Under the pieces are notes generated by a model, which was given only the letters and a program-made list of their open reading frames with translations, was not told where the DNA came from and made no database searches. From assembly GCA_900471515.1 (NCBI GenBank), contig UCFC01000010.1:434001-498000 (forward strand): DNA of 64,000 nt, given 5' to 3'. Below are positions 33,853-43,029 of the stretch, piece by piece; position 1 is the stretch's first letter; every line of letters starts with the position of its first letter. This DNA comes from Hyphomicrobiales bacterium. GTDB taxonomy: Bacteria; Pseudomonadota; Alphaproteobacteria; Rhizobiales; Rhizobiaceae. The position numbers were made by a program, and so were the translations under genes.

Positions 33853-35532
33853 ATGTCGACGGTAATTGCCATTCTCGGCGGCGTCGGGTTGTTCCTGCTC
33901 GGCATGACCGTCATGACCGACGGATTGAAGGCTCTGGCCGGCTCGGCGCTGCGCTCGGTCCTCGGCAAAGCGGCGGCCACGCCTCTCACAGGCGCCTTCT
34001 GGGGTGCCCTAATTACGCTGCTCGTGCAGTCATCGAGCGCTGTGACGATGACGACGATCGGCCTCGTCAATGCCGGGCTGCTGACCTTCCCGCAGGGGCT
34101 TGGCCTCGTGTTCGGCGCCAATGTCGGCACGACGGGCACGGGCTGGCTGGTGGCGTTGCTCGGCGTGCGCGTCTCGCTGTCCGCCTACGCCCTACCCCTG
34201 ATCTTTGCCGGCGCGCTGGCCAAGCTGCTTGGCGGTGGGCGAAGCGCGGCAGCGGGCAGCGCACTTGCAGGCTTCGCGTTGGTGCTCTACGGGCTCACGA
34301 CCCTTCAGCAGGGCATGGGAGGCCTCGCTGAAAGCCTGCATCCATCCGATTTGCCCGCAGTGCTCGGCGTGCCGGGAGTTGGCTGGATCTCAGGCTTGGT
34401 CGGCCTCCTGACCCTGATCGCCGTCGGCCTGGCGATGACCGCGGTCATGCAGTCATCGACGGCTGCCATCGCCGTCACGATTGCGGCTTTCTATGCCGGG
34501 GCGATCAGCCTTGAGCAGGGTGCGGCCCTGATCATCGGCCAGAATATCGGAACAGCGACGAGTTCCGCGTTGGCGGCCATCGGCGCCAGTTCGACGGCCA
34601 AGCGCCTCGCTCTTGCCTATGTGCTGTTCAAGGTCATAGCCGCACTCATTGCAATCGTCGCTTTTCCGTTTACCGCAGCGACGATGAGAGCGTTTGCCGC
34701 GTCAGTCGACGGGACGACGCTCCTGGCCGCTTACCACACAGCTTATAATGTCGTCGGAGTCGCGGTGCTCCTTCCGGCGACACAAGGGTTCACCCACATC
34801 GTAGAGCGCATTCTGCCCTCCAGCGAGACACCGCTCGAACGTGCGCTTGATCCAAGCGCGCTCGTCAATCCGGTGATCGCGGTCGAAACAACCCGGCGCG
34901 TCGTGGCGGAGATTCTCAAGACGTCGGCGGCTTCAGTCGCCGCTGCCCTCTCGGCCGAGGGTGGTCGTACGATGCAGGACAGCGCGGCAGCAGTTGCAGC
35001 ACTCGCGCAGGCACAGAATTTTCTCTCCGAACTGAAAGAGCCGTCCGAGACGGAAGAGGAGCGGCTGCGCATGACGAGCACGTTGCACGCGCTTGAACAT
35101 GCCTCAAGGCTCGTGGAGATCCTTGGGGAAGGCGACATTCCCGAACGGATGGCCGGAGTACCCGATGACTTTCGCGCCGCTGAGCTTTGCATTCAGGCGA
35201 TGCGAGCGACGCAGATGGTTGGTGAATCGATTACCGGAGAATCTGCGCTTACGGCGCGGGCGGAGCCGATTGGCTGGACCGTTTCAGCTGAGGTCGATGC
35301 CTCGTTCGCAAACATTGAACGCGCGGCGAAGGACCTCGACGCCATGCAGCGCGATCACCGCGCCGAGACCCTCGCCGCCGTCGCACCCGGAAAATTGACT
35401 GCCACCGAAGCGTTTGCCCGCGTCGACGCCGTCCGGCGGCTCGACCGGATCGCGCATCATGCCTGGCGCTCGGCGACGCATCTCCTGGGCCGACATGAAC
35501 ACACGGGAGCGGCGATCGACCCGCGCGCGTGA
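33853..35532 (+). CDS. Na/Pi cotransporter family protein with PhoU-like tail
   Basis: A 559-residue membrane protein of the bacterial NptA/YjbB type. Two inverted repeats carry the QSSS signatures LVQSSSAVTMTT and VMQSSTAAIAVT, each with GANVGTT or GQNIGTA motifs that form the sodium and phosphate sites. The last 220 residues are soluble and PhoU-like, rich in helices. It may import or, as in YjbB, export phosphate. It is divergent from pcaIJF and has no Pho box in front; the relation to the pca genes is probably accidental. Confidence 0.88.
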   Translation: MSTVIAILGGVGLFLLGMTVMTDGLKALAGSALRSVLGKAAATPLTGAFWGALITLLVQSSSAVTMTTIGLVNAGLLTFPQGLGLVFGANVGTTGTGWLVALLGVRVSLSAYALPLIFAGALAKLLGGGRSAAAGSALAGFALVLYGLTTLQQGMGGLAESLHPSDLPAVLGVPGVGWISGLVGLLTLIAVGLAMTAVMQSSTAAIAVTIAAFYAGAISLEQGAALIIGQNIGTATSSALAAIGASSTAKRLALAYVLFKVIAALIAIVAFPFTAATMRAFAASVDGTTLLAAYHTAYNVVGVAVLLPATQGFTHIVERILPSSETPLERALDPSALVNPVIAVETTRRVVAEILKTSAASVAAALSAEGGRTMQDSAAAVAALAQAQNFLSELKEPSETEEERLRMTSTLHALEHASRLVEILGEGDIPERMAGVPDDFRAAELCIQAMRATQMVGESITGESALTARAEPIGWTVSAEVDASFANIERAAKDLDAMQRDHRAETLAAVAPGKLTATEAFARVDAVRRLDRIAHHAWRSATHLLGRHEHTGAAIDPRA

Positions 35533-35583
35533 CAATCGAGACCAGTGGGCCGACCGGACACACCGCAATGAGAGGGGAAGACG

Positions 35584-35948
35584 ATGGTTCAGTTGACGAT
35601 AGCGACAGGTGCGGGCGCAACAGCGTGGCACGCGATGCCGGTTGCGGATATCGAACAGCGGCTCAATGTCGATCCCGAGTAGAGCCTCGCTGCCGCGGAA
35701 GCGGAAGGGCGGCTTGGCACCTATAGACAGAATCGGCTGCGGCAGGGCAAGAAGAAAGGCCCCTGGTGGGGTTCTTCGCCCATTTCACCAATGCTCTCAT
35801 TTATGTCCTGCACCTGGCCGGTTTCATCAAATTGATGCTCAGCCTGTGGCTCGACGCCTCGATCGCAAAGCGCGTTATTCGATCCATCCCCTCATTGAGA
35901 ACGCCCACACCATATCAGCAGGGAGAGGCACCGATAAGCATCAAGTAA
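35584..35948 (+). pseudogene. Decayed N-terminus of a P-type cation ATPase
   Basis: ATG 35584 with a GAGGGGAAG ribosome site begins a frame that reads the cation-ATPase N-terminal domain: AWHAMPVADIEQRLNVDPE, an in-frame TAG at 35680-35682, then SLAAAEAEGRLGTYRQNRLR and GKKKGPWWG. A frameshift near 35766 is needed to continue as FFAHFTNALIYVLHLAGF and LMLSLWLDASI, the first membrane hairpin of these pumps. The similarity then fades by QQGEAP and the remaining 2 kb of such a gene is absent. It is a clear relic. Confidence 0.78.
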
Positions 35949-36002
35949 GCTACTCCGCAAGCGCCGAGCTCAATTTAGATCGAGCCCGTCACGCCTTCGG
36001 AC

Positions 36003-36257
36003 TTAACGTCCTCTGGCTTCCCGCGATGTGGGCAGTGTGGTGCTTTCCCAATGCCACTCGACATTTCCCGGCACGAAGCCGAGCTTGGGATTTCTGCGGC
36101 CGATTATTCGGCGACTTCCGGTATTCGGCGCCAAATGGTCGATATCTGTCAGAAAGGCGTCGAAACTGTCGCGCCAGCGCGGATCGATGTGGTGGTCGGA
36201 CGCGAGCATGCGTCGATATTGTTCCCGCAGGAACTTGTGCTTGTGGGTTTTTGGCAT
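36003..36257 (-). CDS. Small AP2/HNH-associated phage-type protein
   Basis: An 84-residue basic protein. The segment SFDAFLTDIDHLAPN, then RIIGRRNPKLGFVPGNVEWHW, resembles the C-terminal part of phage HNH/AP2-like endonuclease proteins, in which DRIDNNG-YxPxNCRW precedes the end. The metal-binding Cys and HNH histidines are not evident, so it may be a cut-down or inactive member. It sits in a stretch with a pseudogene and few housekeeping genes, suggesting a remnant of a mobile element. The start has no strong ribosome site. Confidence 0.5.
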   Translation of the reverse strand: MPKTHKHKFLREQYRRMLASDHHIDPRWRDSFDAFLTDIDHLAPNTGSRRIIGRRNPKLGFVPGNVEWHWESTTLPTSREARGR

Positions 36258-36356
36258 GGCGCTCAGATGGAATGCTGGGGTGTGGGAGCAATAGTGAGCG
36301 GGCCGTATAATTTGAGTTTACGTCCGTTGTAAAGTGCCTCTTTCCGGCAATGCGGA

Positions 36357-36770
36357 TTAGCCGTCACTTTCATCCTGCTCGCCGCTTCTGGCGGGACCGG
36401 GCCGCGAAGCGACGTAGGCCGCGCAAGCCAGGATCGATGCACCGACGACGATCGAGAGCGGAAGAGACGGCTTCGCCGTAACGAGGAAAATCGCGTATCC
36501 CGCCGACATCCCCATCAGCGCCAACGTCTTGGATCTAGCTGAAATCGCGCCATTTTCGCGCCAGTCGCGCAGCAGGCCACCAAATCGACCGTTCATCAGA
36601 TAGGCCTCCAGGCGCGGAGACGAGCGACTGAAGAACCACGCCGCCAGGATCAGGAAGATCGTTGTCGGCATGAGCGGAAGAATGGCGCCGACAATTCCAA
36701 GACCGGTCATCAGCAGGCCAAGGCAAATGTAGACCGCCCGCTGAAGCCAACTGCGCGGCGGGTTTGGCAT
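36357..36770 (-). CDS. DUF454 (YbaN-family) membrane protein
   Basis: A 137-residue inner-membrane protein with a hydrophobic pair around CLGLLMTGLGIVGAILPLMP and two more spans after a polar loop (FFSRSSPRLEAYLMNGRFGG), the hallmark of the YbaN/DUF454 family, whose function is unknown. ATG 36770 has no close ribosome site; a TTG at 36779 is in frame and lies 8 nt behind AAGGAG, so the true start may be that TTG. Confidence 0.85.
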   Translation of the reverse strand: MPNPPRSWLQRAVYICLGLLMTGLGIVGAILPLMPTTIFLILAAWFFSRSSPRLEAYLMNGRFGGLLRDWRENGAISARSKTLALMGMSAGYAIFLVTAKPSLPLSIVVGASILACAAYVASRPGPARSGEQDESDG

Positions 36771-37001
36771 GGAACTCAATTGGCTCACTCCTTTCGCGTC
36801 GTCAGCCTCATGATGACCTGCGACGCAGCAATTTGAAATCTCCCGCCGCCTCGCATCCAGGGGTCTCGATGACATATTTCACTGCACACCAATGGAGGAC
36901 CGAATATTTCACGTCGACGGGCACCTGACGGACGCGTAAGTTCGTCGCACCACGTCTTCATCTTGCCAGCACATTCCAAAGATTCGAGCGGAACACCCAG
37001 A

Positions 37002-37913
37002 ATGACGACCCACCATTTCGTCGCAACTGCCTTTTACAACGTCATCGGAACCATGCCCCCGGCCTTGAAGATCGCGAGCGGCGACACCGTCGTCACGCGG
37101 ACGCTCGACGCCGGCGGCTACGACGAGAATGACGTCCAGAGGGCAAGCGGTCCCAATCCGATGAACGGACCGGTCTTCGTCGACGGTGCCGAGCCTGGAG
37201 ATGTCCTCAAGGTCGAAATCCTCGACATGAAACCGACAAGGGACACCGGCTTCACGCGCAGCGTGTTGGCGGCAAATGTCGTCGACCCAGAGGCGGCCCG
37301 CGACCTTCCGCGATCCGAGAAGATGCTGTGGGATATCGACCGCCAGGCGATGACTGCGAGGCTCAAGGAACCGGTTGCCGGTCTCGAGCGTCTGGTGCTG
37401 CCGCTATCCCCGATGATCGGATGTTTCGGGGTAGCGCCGAGCCTTGGCCAGGCGATCTCGACGGCGACAAGCGGTGCCTATGGCGGGAATATGGACTATC
37501 GCGTGCTCGGGCCGGGTGCGACGATCTGGTTTCCCGTCTTCGCCCCCGGCGCCTTGTTCTTTCTTGGCGACTGCCATGCGGTCCAGGGTGACGGCGAAAT
37601 AGTCGGTACCGGTATCGAGACGACGTTCGAGGTCACTGTCCGGCTGACAGTCGAAAAGGGAAGGCCCATATCCTGGCCAAGGGCCGAAACGGCTGACGAC
37701 ATCATCACCATCGGCAATGCGCGGCCGCTGGATCAGGCTCTGCAACATGCAACGACCGAAATGCTGAACCTGCTTGTCGCCGACTACGGCCTGACGAAGG
37801 AGGCGGCGAGCCATCTGCTCGGCCAGGTGATCCGCTACGACATAGGCAACGTCTTCGACCCAGCCTATACGGTCGCCTGCCGGGTCGGGAAGACATGGCT
37901 TCCCGCGCGCTGA
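37002..37913 (+). CDS. Acetamidase/formamidase family protein
   Basis: A cytoplasmic amidohydrolase of the FmdA/AmdA family (303 residues) that releases ammonia from small amides such as acetamide or formamide. Conserved stretches include ASGPNPMNGPVFVDGAEPGD, PLSPMIGCFGVAP and FLGDCHAVQGDGE with a metal-binding Asp-Cys-His. ATG 37002 is used because the upstream TTG 36963 adds residues outside the family. The divergent DUF454 gene is not obviously related; the IclR-type regulator that follows could control it. Confidence 0.88.
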   Translation: MTTHHFVATAFYNVIGTMPPALKIASGDTVVTRTLDAGGYDENDVQRASGPNPMNGPVFVDGAEPGDVLKVEILDMKPTRDTGFTRSVLAANVVDPEAARDLPRSEKMLWDIDRQAMTARLKEPVAGLERLVLPLSPMIGCFGVAPSLGQAISTATSGAYGGNMDYRVLGPGATIWFPVFAPGALFFLGDCHAVQGDGEIVGTGIETTFEVTVRLTVEKGRPISWPRAETADDIITIGNARPLDQALQHATTEMLNLLVADYGLTKEAASHLLGQVIRYDIGNVFDPAYTVACRVGKTWLPAR

Positions 37914-38020
37914 CCGACCGCCACCCGTAACGCCAGCGATTGAAGCCTCGCCCGATCATCGCTAAGGCCAACGATCGGCAGGCCCGGCGACCGGCTACCA
38001 GGAGGGAACCAGACAGACCC

Positions 38021-38788
38021 ATGCGGGACAATGATTTCGTCAGCGGCTTTGCCCGCGGCCTCAAGGTGATCGAAGCCTTCGGCGAGATGCATCGCCGGCT
38101 ATCTATTACCGACGCCGCGAAACTCACGGGCCTCGACCGTGCCACGGTGCGTCGCTCTCTTCTGACGCTCGCCGAGCTCGGTTATGCCGATTACGACGGC
38201 AAGTTCTTCACGCTGACGCCAAAAATCCTGCGGCTCGGGCACGCCTATCTGGAGGCGACCCCGCTACCGGTGCTCATCCAGCCGCACCTCGACGCACTCT
38301 CCGAAAAGGCCGGCCAGAGCGCCTCGGCTTCAGTGCTTGACGGCGCCGATATCGTCTATATCGCCCGCGCCTCGCAACGCCGCGTCATGTCCATCAATCT
38401 CACCCCCGGCAGCCGCCTTCCCGCCTATTGCGCGTCGATGGGCCGCGTCTTGCTTGCTGCCCTGGCGGAGACCGAAGCCCGGGCCATACTTTCCCGGAGC
38501 GAGCTGAAGGCCAACACACCGCACACCAAGACCGACCCCGGGGAATTGATGGCCGAGTTGCGGAAGGTCCGAGAGCAGGGTTACGCCCTGATCGATCAGG
38601 AACTGGAGCTCGGCCTCTGCTCCATCGCCGTGCCGGTCGAAAACGACCGCGGCCGGACGGTCGCCGCTATCAATATCGGCGCACCGGCCGCCCATGTCCC
38701 GGCCGCCGATATGGTGGCGCGCTACCTGCCGCTGCTGAGGGAAACCCAGGCAGCGCTGCGCGGCGTTCTGCGCCAGAGTCCTCTCTGA
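38021..38788 (+). CDS. pcaR: IclR-family regulator, PcaR-like
   Basis: A 255-residue regulator with an N-terminal winged helix (FARGLKVIEAFGEMHRRLSI, then TDAAKLTGLDRATVRRSLLT) and a C-terminal IclR effector domain. The segments RATVRRSLLTLAELGY and FTLTPKILRLGHAYL are typical of the PcaR/PcaU/PobR subgroup that responds to beta-ketoadipate or aromatic acids. In several rhizobia pcaR is divergent from pcaIJF; here it lies 4.3 kb away with unrelated genes between. The ribosome site (AGGAGG) is unusually far, about 14 nt, from the ATG. The gene symbol is inferred, not certain. Confidence 0.75.
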   Translation: MRDNDFVSGFARGLKVIEAFGEMHRRLSITDAAKLTGLDRATVRRSLLTLAELGYADYDGKFFTLTPKILRLGHAYLEATPLPVLIQPHLDALSEKAGQSASASVLDGADIVYIARASQRRVMSINLTPGSRLPAYCASMGRVLLAALAETEARAILSRSELKANTPHTKTDPGELMAELRKVREQGYALIDQELELGLCSIAVPVENDRGRTVAAINIGAPAAHVPAADMVARYLPLLRETQAALRGVLRQSPL

Positions 38789-38794
38789 CACTCT

Positions 38795-39289
38795 TCAGAA
38801 ATGCCGAACCATCCAGCCGGCCGAAATCAGCACGCCATTCCAGATGAGGCAGCCGATGAAGGTGGCGACCGCGAAGCGGACGGCGCCGATCGAAACGACG
38901 GCAGATGCAAGCCCCGAATAGACCCGCGCGGCCGGCACGAGCTGCACCAGCGCCATGCGCGTCATGCTTGCCGCGTACCAGCTCGAAGTTTTTTGCGCTG
39001 CCGGGAGACGCCGCAACCATGTCGATAACGGCCGCAGCCCCGGATGGGTCCCGGACAGGCATGCCAGATAATACCAGAAAAGTGAGCCGGCCAACGAACC
39101 CATGGCGGAGATGACGACGAGCGGCACGACCGCGGAAAGGTCCGAACCTGCCGTCAGCCCGAAAAACAGATAGAGGCCGACCGAGGGGACGATCGGCACC
39201 AGTTTTTCCTGCATCGCAACGAGCATCACGCCGCAGAGGCCCGTTGCGAGGAGACAGGTCGCGATGTTCGGCAAAGCCATATCCGTCAT
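38795..39289 (-). CDS. DedA/VTT-family membrane protein
   Basis: A 164-residue inner-membrane protein of the SNARE-associated/DedA type, with EKLVPIVPSVGLYLFFG near the N-terminus and the R-VYSGLASAVVSIGAVRFA helix that matches the family motif for lipid handling. It is shorter than typical DedA proteins (about 200). DedA proteins flip or move phospholipids and support membrane potential. Its ATG overlaps the stop of pmtA by 4 nt, which couples it to phospholipid methylation. Confidence 0.8.
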   Translation of the reverse strand: MTDMALPNIATCLLATGLCGVMLVAMQEKLVPIVPSVGLYLFFGLTAGSDLSAVVPLVVISAMGSLAGSLFWYYLACLSGTHPGLRPLSTWLRRLPAAQKTSSWYAASMTRMALVQLVPAARVYSGLASAVVSIGAVRFAVATFIGCLIWNGVLISAGWMVRHF

Positions 39290-39870
39290 GCCGGCCGGCG
39301 CGAAATGCGAAAGACGCTGGCCGGCGGGATATTCAGGCGCACCCGGCCGAGCCTTTCGGCCTGCAGTCCGAACTCATCGAGCACGTCCGACGGTACCGAG
39401 CAGGCATGGCCGTAGGTGAACTGGTAGAAGGCGCCGCCGCGTTCAAGCAGGCTGAATCCGCCGCCGACGATGGCGCGAACGATTTCCGCGGGCATATTGC
39501 GGAAAGGCAGTCCGCTGACGATCGCCGCGTGCGGTCCAAGCTCCTCCTTGCAGGCGGCGAGTTCGCACGCATCGCGCCGGAGGATGGTCACGTCGGGAAA
39601 GCGCTGCTGCAGCGGGGCGATGAAGCGGCTTTCGAGCTCCACCAATGTCAGGTCTCGCGCCGGCAGGCCGCGCTTGAGAAGTGCCGCGGTGAAGACCCCC
39701 GTGCCGGGGCCAAGCTCCAGCACCTTGCCTGCCGAAGGCTCTATCTCGCTGGTCATCAGCCGCGCCAGCCGCCCTCCCGAGGGCACGATCGCGCCGATTT
39801 TCCTGGGCTCGGCGAGAAGCGCACTAAAGAAGGCGGCCAGCGGCGGCTGTTGCATGCGGGTCTCCAGCAT
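39286..39870 (-). CDS. pmtA: Phospholipid N-methyltransferase PmtA
   Basis: SAM-dependent enzyme that methylates phosphatidylethanolamine three times to phosphatidylcholine, a major rhizobial membrane lipid. The 194-residue protein has the nucleotide-binding VLELGPGTGVFT loop and the SGLPFRNMP motif of the Sinorhizobium/Agrobacterium PmtA class, and the length fits. ATG 39870 is used; a second Met lies 5 residues on. It is translationally coupled to a DedA-type membrane protein, so the pair may act together in membrane lipid biogenesis. Confidence 0.9.
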   Translation of the reverse strand: MLETRMQQPPLAAFFSALLAEPRKIGAIVPSGGRLARLMTSEIEPSAGKVLELGPGTGVFTAALLKRGLPARDLTLVELESRFIAPLQQRFPDVTILRRDACELAACKEELGPHAAIVSGLPFRNMPAEIVRAIVGGGFSLLERGGAFYQFTYGHACSVPSDVLDEFGLQAERLGRVRLNIPPASVFRISRRPA

Positions 39871-39942
39871 CGATCATCCGATTCCGGTATTCCCCCCTTC
39901 AAATGATGCGAGCATGACGTGCGCTCGCACCGCACGAAAGAT

Positions 39943-41313
39943 TCAGGCGGCCTGGATGGTCGGCTCGAAGCTCATGTTGAAGCTCGCGCCGCCGCCCTCC
40001 GCATTCGACACCCATACGCGCCCGTGGTGCAGCTTGACGATCTCGCGCACGAGATGAAGGCCGAGCCCTATGCCCTGGCTGCGGCCGTTCGCGCGCTGGA
40101 ACGGCTCGAAAATCCGCTCGCGGTCCTCAGGCGCGATACCCGGACCTTCATCGCTGACGGAGATTTGCGCCGGACGCTCTACAGCAATTGTAATCGTGCC
40201 GCTCCGGCCGCCATGCTGGATGGCATTCTGAACCAGGTTGGCAATTGCCCGCTCCAGCGCCGTCTCATCGCCGAGAATGCGCTCCGGCATCGAGCGGAGT
40301 TCGAAATTCGCCTGATATCCGGCCGCAATGATGAGCGGCGCAAGTTCCGCCGCCTGCCGGCGCGCAACCGTCGCAAGGTCGATGGAGCAATCCGGCACCG
40401 GCTCCTGGTTGAGGCGCTGCAGGTCGAGCAGCTGCTGGGCCAGCGTCGAAAGGCGGGCGACATCTTCCAGCAGCCGGTTGGTCGCCTCCGTCGGCGGCAT
40501 GGTTTCCAACCGGTTTTGCAGGATGGCAATCGGCGTGCGCAGCTCATGGGCGGCGGCCAGCATGAAGCGCCGCTGTTTGTTGTGATCGTCGTCGAGACGC
40601 TGCAGCGTCTCGTTCATGGCGATCACCAGCGGCGCCACTTCTTCCGGCACGTTTTCGAGCGGCAGGCGGTAGCCGCGCGTCGTCCCGTCGATTCCTTGCG
40701 CCGCCTGCGCCACCTCGTTCAATCCGCGATGGATGCCGCGCGCCACGAAGGGCGTGACGGCAAGCGTGATCAGGCCCGTGAGCAGAATGACCGGCAGCAC
40801 GATACCGGAAGCGATCGCCATGAAGACGACGAGAAGCTTTCCGGCGGAAAGGCTGCCCTGGCGCCCGACGATGACGAGAAGGTCGCCGTGATCGGTCTTC
40901 ACTTTCTGCAGGCGTGCAGCGATCGTCGCCGGGTTGTCCTCATCCCCGTTGAAGCGCGCCTCGGCGATATCCGTGCCCGAGGCCGCAATGGCGAGATATT
41001 GCGCCGGCACATTGCCCTCGGTCAGCACGTGCCCCTGCTCGTCACGCACCAGGAACCAGAAATCCGCCGCCTTGTCGCGCTGGTGGTCCAGATGATCGTT
41101 GCTGGTGATGCGCATGGAGCCGTCCGGGTTCCAGGCGAGCGATTCCGTTACCGCGTCGATCGCATGTTCGTCAGGCGCAAAAATCCCGCTCATGCCCGAG
41201 ATCCAGAAGACGAAGGCAAAGGCGATCGCAATCAGCACCAGGGTCGCGGCCTGCAGCGCCACCAGCCGGCGGATCAGACGCCATTTCAGCGAGTAGAATT
41301 TCATCTTCTTCAT
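39943..41313 (-). CDS. Membrane sensor histidine kinase
   Basis: A 456-residue two-component sensor. One span lies near residues 17-40, a periplasmic region of about 115 residues follows, and a second span lies near 157-185, then HAMP, HisKA with His256 in AAAHELRTPIA, and a HATPase domain with NLVQNAIQHGG and GIGLGLHLV. Its start overlaps the stop of the response regulator gene by 4 nt, so the pair is one unit. The signal is unknown; the layout is that of the QseC/PmrB class. Confidence 0.92.
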   Translation of the reverse strand: MKKMKFYSLKWRLIRRLVALQAATLVLIAIAFAFVFWISGMSGIFAPDEHAIDAVTESLAWNPDGSMRITSNDHLDHQRDKAADFWFLVRDEQGHVLTEGNVPAQYLAIAASGTDIAEARFNGDEDNPATIAARLQKVKTDHGDLLVIVGRQGSLSAGKLLVVFMAIASGIVLPVILLTGLITLAVTPFVARGIHRGLNEVAQAAQGIDGTTRGYRLPLENVPEEVAPLVIAMNETLQRLDDDHNKQRRFMLAAAHELRTPIAILQNRLETMPPTEATNRLLEDVARLSTLAQQLLDLQRLNQEPVPDCSIDLATVARRQAAELAPLIIAAGYQANFELRSMPERILGDETALERAIANLVQNAIQHGGRSGTITIAVERPAQISVSDEGPGIAPEDRERIFEPFQRANGRSQGIGLGLHLVREIVKLHHGRVWVSNAEGGGASFNMSFEPTIQAA

Positions 41314-41987
41314 GGCCGGGCCTGCCGGATCAGATAGCCCACGCCACGGATCGTATGGATCTCGACCCCGGCAGCCGCCGCGTCGAGCTTGCGGCGCACG
41401 CGCGAAACATGCGCATCGAGCGCATTGGACTGGATCTCGTCATCCATGCCGTAGACCGCCTCTTCGAGGCTCGAGCGCTCCACCGTGCGGCCGGCGCGGC
41501 GCATCAGCGCCTCCAGCACCAGCAGTTCGCGGCGCGGCAGTTCGAGCGCCGCGTCGCCGACCCGGGCCTCGCGGTTGCGCAGGTCGAAATGCAGCCGGCC
41601 GAGGCACAGGCTTTCGATCTCCATATTGCCCGGTCGGCGCAGGATGGCCCTGAGCCGCGCCATCAGCTCCTCGACGGCAAAGGGCTTTGCGAGATAGTCG
41701 TCAGCGCCGAGATCGAGACCTTCGATCCTGTCCTTCAGATCGCCGCGCGCCGTCAGCATGATGACCGGAACGGCAGCCTGAACGCGGCGCGCTTCGGCGA
41801 TGAGTTCGAGCCCGTCGCCATCGGGAAGGCTGCGGTCGAGCAGCAGCGCGTCGTAGCTGTTCAGCCGCACGGCTTCCTCGGCGGCCTCGATCGTCGAAAC
41901 GTGGTCCGTGATGATATTGTTGTTGCGGAGCGCCGCCGTCAGCACAGCGGCCATTTCCGGTTCATCTTCCGCCAGCAAGACGCGCAT
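41310..41987 (-). CDS. OmpR-family response regulator
   Basis: A 225-residue transcription factor with an N-terminal receiver (phosphoacceptor Asp51 in LLLDRSLPDGDG) and a C-terminal OmpR winged helix (RRELLVLEALMRRAGRTVER, VSRVRRKL, IRGVGYLI). ATG 41987 is preferred because the receiver begins there (MRVLLAEDEPE). It is the first gene of a two-gene operon with the membrane kinase. Confidence 0.92.
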   Translation of the reverse strand: MRVLLAEDEPEMAAVLTAALRNNNIITDHVSTIEAAEEAVRLNSYDALLLDRSLPDGDGLELIAEARRVQAAVPVIMLTARGDLKDRIEGLDLGADDYLAKPFAVEELMARLRAILRRPGNMEIESLCLGRLHFDLRNREARVGDAALELPRRELLVLEALMRRAGRTVERSSLEEAVYGMDDEIQSNALDAHVSRVRRKLDAAAAGVEIHTIRGVGYLIRQARP

Positions 41988-42068
41988 TCGATCGTCCAAC
42001 TTCAAAAACCGCTCTCTGCACAGGCAAGATTGCGTCAGCATGACGCGAAAGGCCAGAGGCTTGCAGGG

Positions 42069-42962
42069 TCAATCGCCGCAAGACAGGCCGATTGCCTCGG
42101 TCCGCGCTTCAAGCGCACGGATAACGGCCGCCATGTCCTCATGCCCGAAACCCAGACCTTCGGTTTCGGCATAGAGCCCATGGCAGACATCGAGCAGCGG
42201 CGAGGCAATGCCCGCCCGCCGCGCCGCTTCGGCGACCAGCCGGTTGTTCTTCAGTACGTCGGAGATTGCCGCCTGCACGGAGAAATCCCGCTCCAGCAGC
42301 TTGCCGCTCTTGACCCGCGATATGCCGCTCGCCATCTGGCCGGCATCGACGACGGCCTTGAAAAGCGCCATGTCCAGCCCCTGCCTGCCGGCAAAATGGG
42401 CCGCTTCCGCCAAGCCTGTCACCGAGGCGATGAGAAAGATGTTGACGGCAAGTTTCATCAACAGCGCGTTCGGCACCGCGCCGCAGACGACCGCCTCGCG
42501 GCACATGGGTCTCAGCAGCGGGCGGACCTCCTCGACAATACCGGCTTCCCCGGCAAGCATGGCCACAAGCCGGCCCTCCTCCGCTGGCCGACGCGACCCG
42601 GAAACCGGCGCCTCGACATAGCGGCCGCCGGCCGAGCGGATCTCTTCTTCGAGACCTTTCGAATATTGCGGCGCGGTCGTTCCCATGTGGATGATGACAT
42701 GCCCGGCGATACGCGCGCCAAAGTCAGGCGCGCCACGCCCGAGAACCGTATCGATGACAGCCTCTGTCGCAAGCATCAGGATCACGGTTCCGGCTTTGCG
42801 GAACACCGCATCGACATCGGCGGCCACCTCGGCGCCGGCCGCCCGCAACGCTTCGGCACTTTCCGGTGAACGGTTCCAGACGATGAGATCCGTGCCTGCC
42901 CGCACGAGATTGAGCGCCATCGGCGTGCCCATCACGCCGAGGCCGATGAAGCCTGTTTTCAT
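42069..42962 (-). CDS. NAD(P)-dependent 3-hydroxyisobutyrate dehydrogenase-family protein
   Basis: A 297-residue beta-hydroxyacid dehydrogenase. The N-terminal Rossmann motif [15 protein letters not shown], the substrate motif [12 protein letters not shown] and the catalytic Lys170 in [10 protein letters not shown] are all present. The substrate is not clear; candidates are 3-hydroxyisobutyrate, tartronate semialdehyde or related acids. It is transcribed alone, head to tail with pcaQ on the same strand 68 nt away, and may be read from the same promoter, though a role in aromatic use is only a guess. Confidence 0.88.
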   Translation of the reverse strand: MKTGFIGLGVMGTPMALNLVRAGTDLIVWNRSPESAEALRAAGAEVAADVDAVFRKAGTVILMLATEAVIDTVLGRGAPDFGARIAGHVIIHMGTTAPQYSKGLEEEIRSAGGRYVEAPVSGSRRPAEEGRLVAMLAGEAGIVEEVRPLLRPMCREAVVCGAVPNALLMKLAVNIFLIASVTGLAEAAHFAGRQGLDMALFKAVVDAGQMASGISRVKSGKLLERDFSVQAAISDVLKNNRLVAEAARRAGIASPLLDVCHGLYAETEGLGFGHEDMAAVIRALEARTEAIGLSCGD

Positions 42963-43029
42963 TGCTGCCGCCTCTTTGGATAGCCAGGGGCGGCAAATCT
43001 ACGAGCAAGAGCGGCAACTGTCTTGAAGG

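Noticed and set aside
35609-36310. 233-codon plus-strand frame
   Set aside because: It runs across the P-type ATPase relic in a different frame and has a composition (Cys, Arg, Ser) unlike real proteins here.
39919-41337. 472-codon plus-strand frame
   Set aside because: Antisense to the sensor histidine kinase, which has a complete set of kinase boxes.
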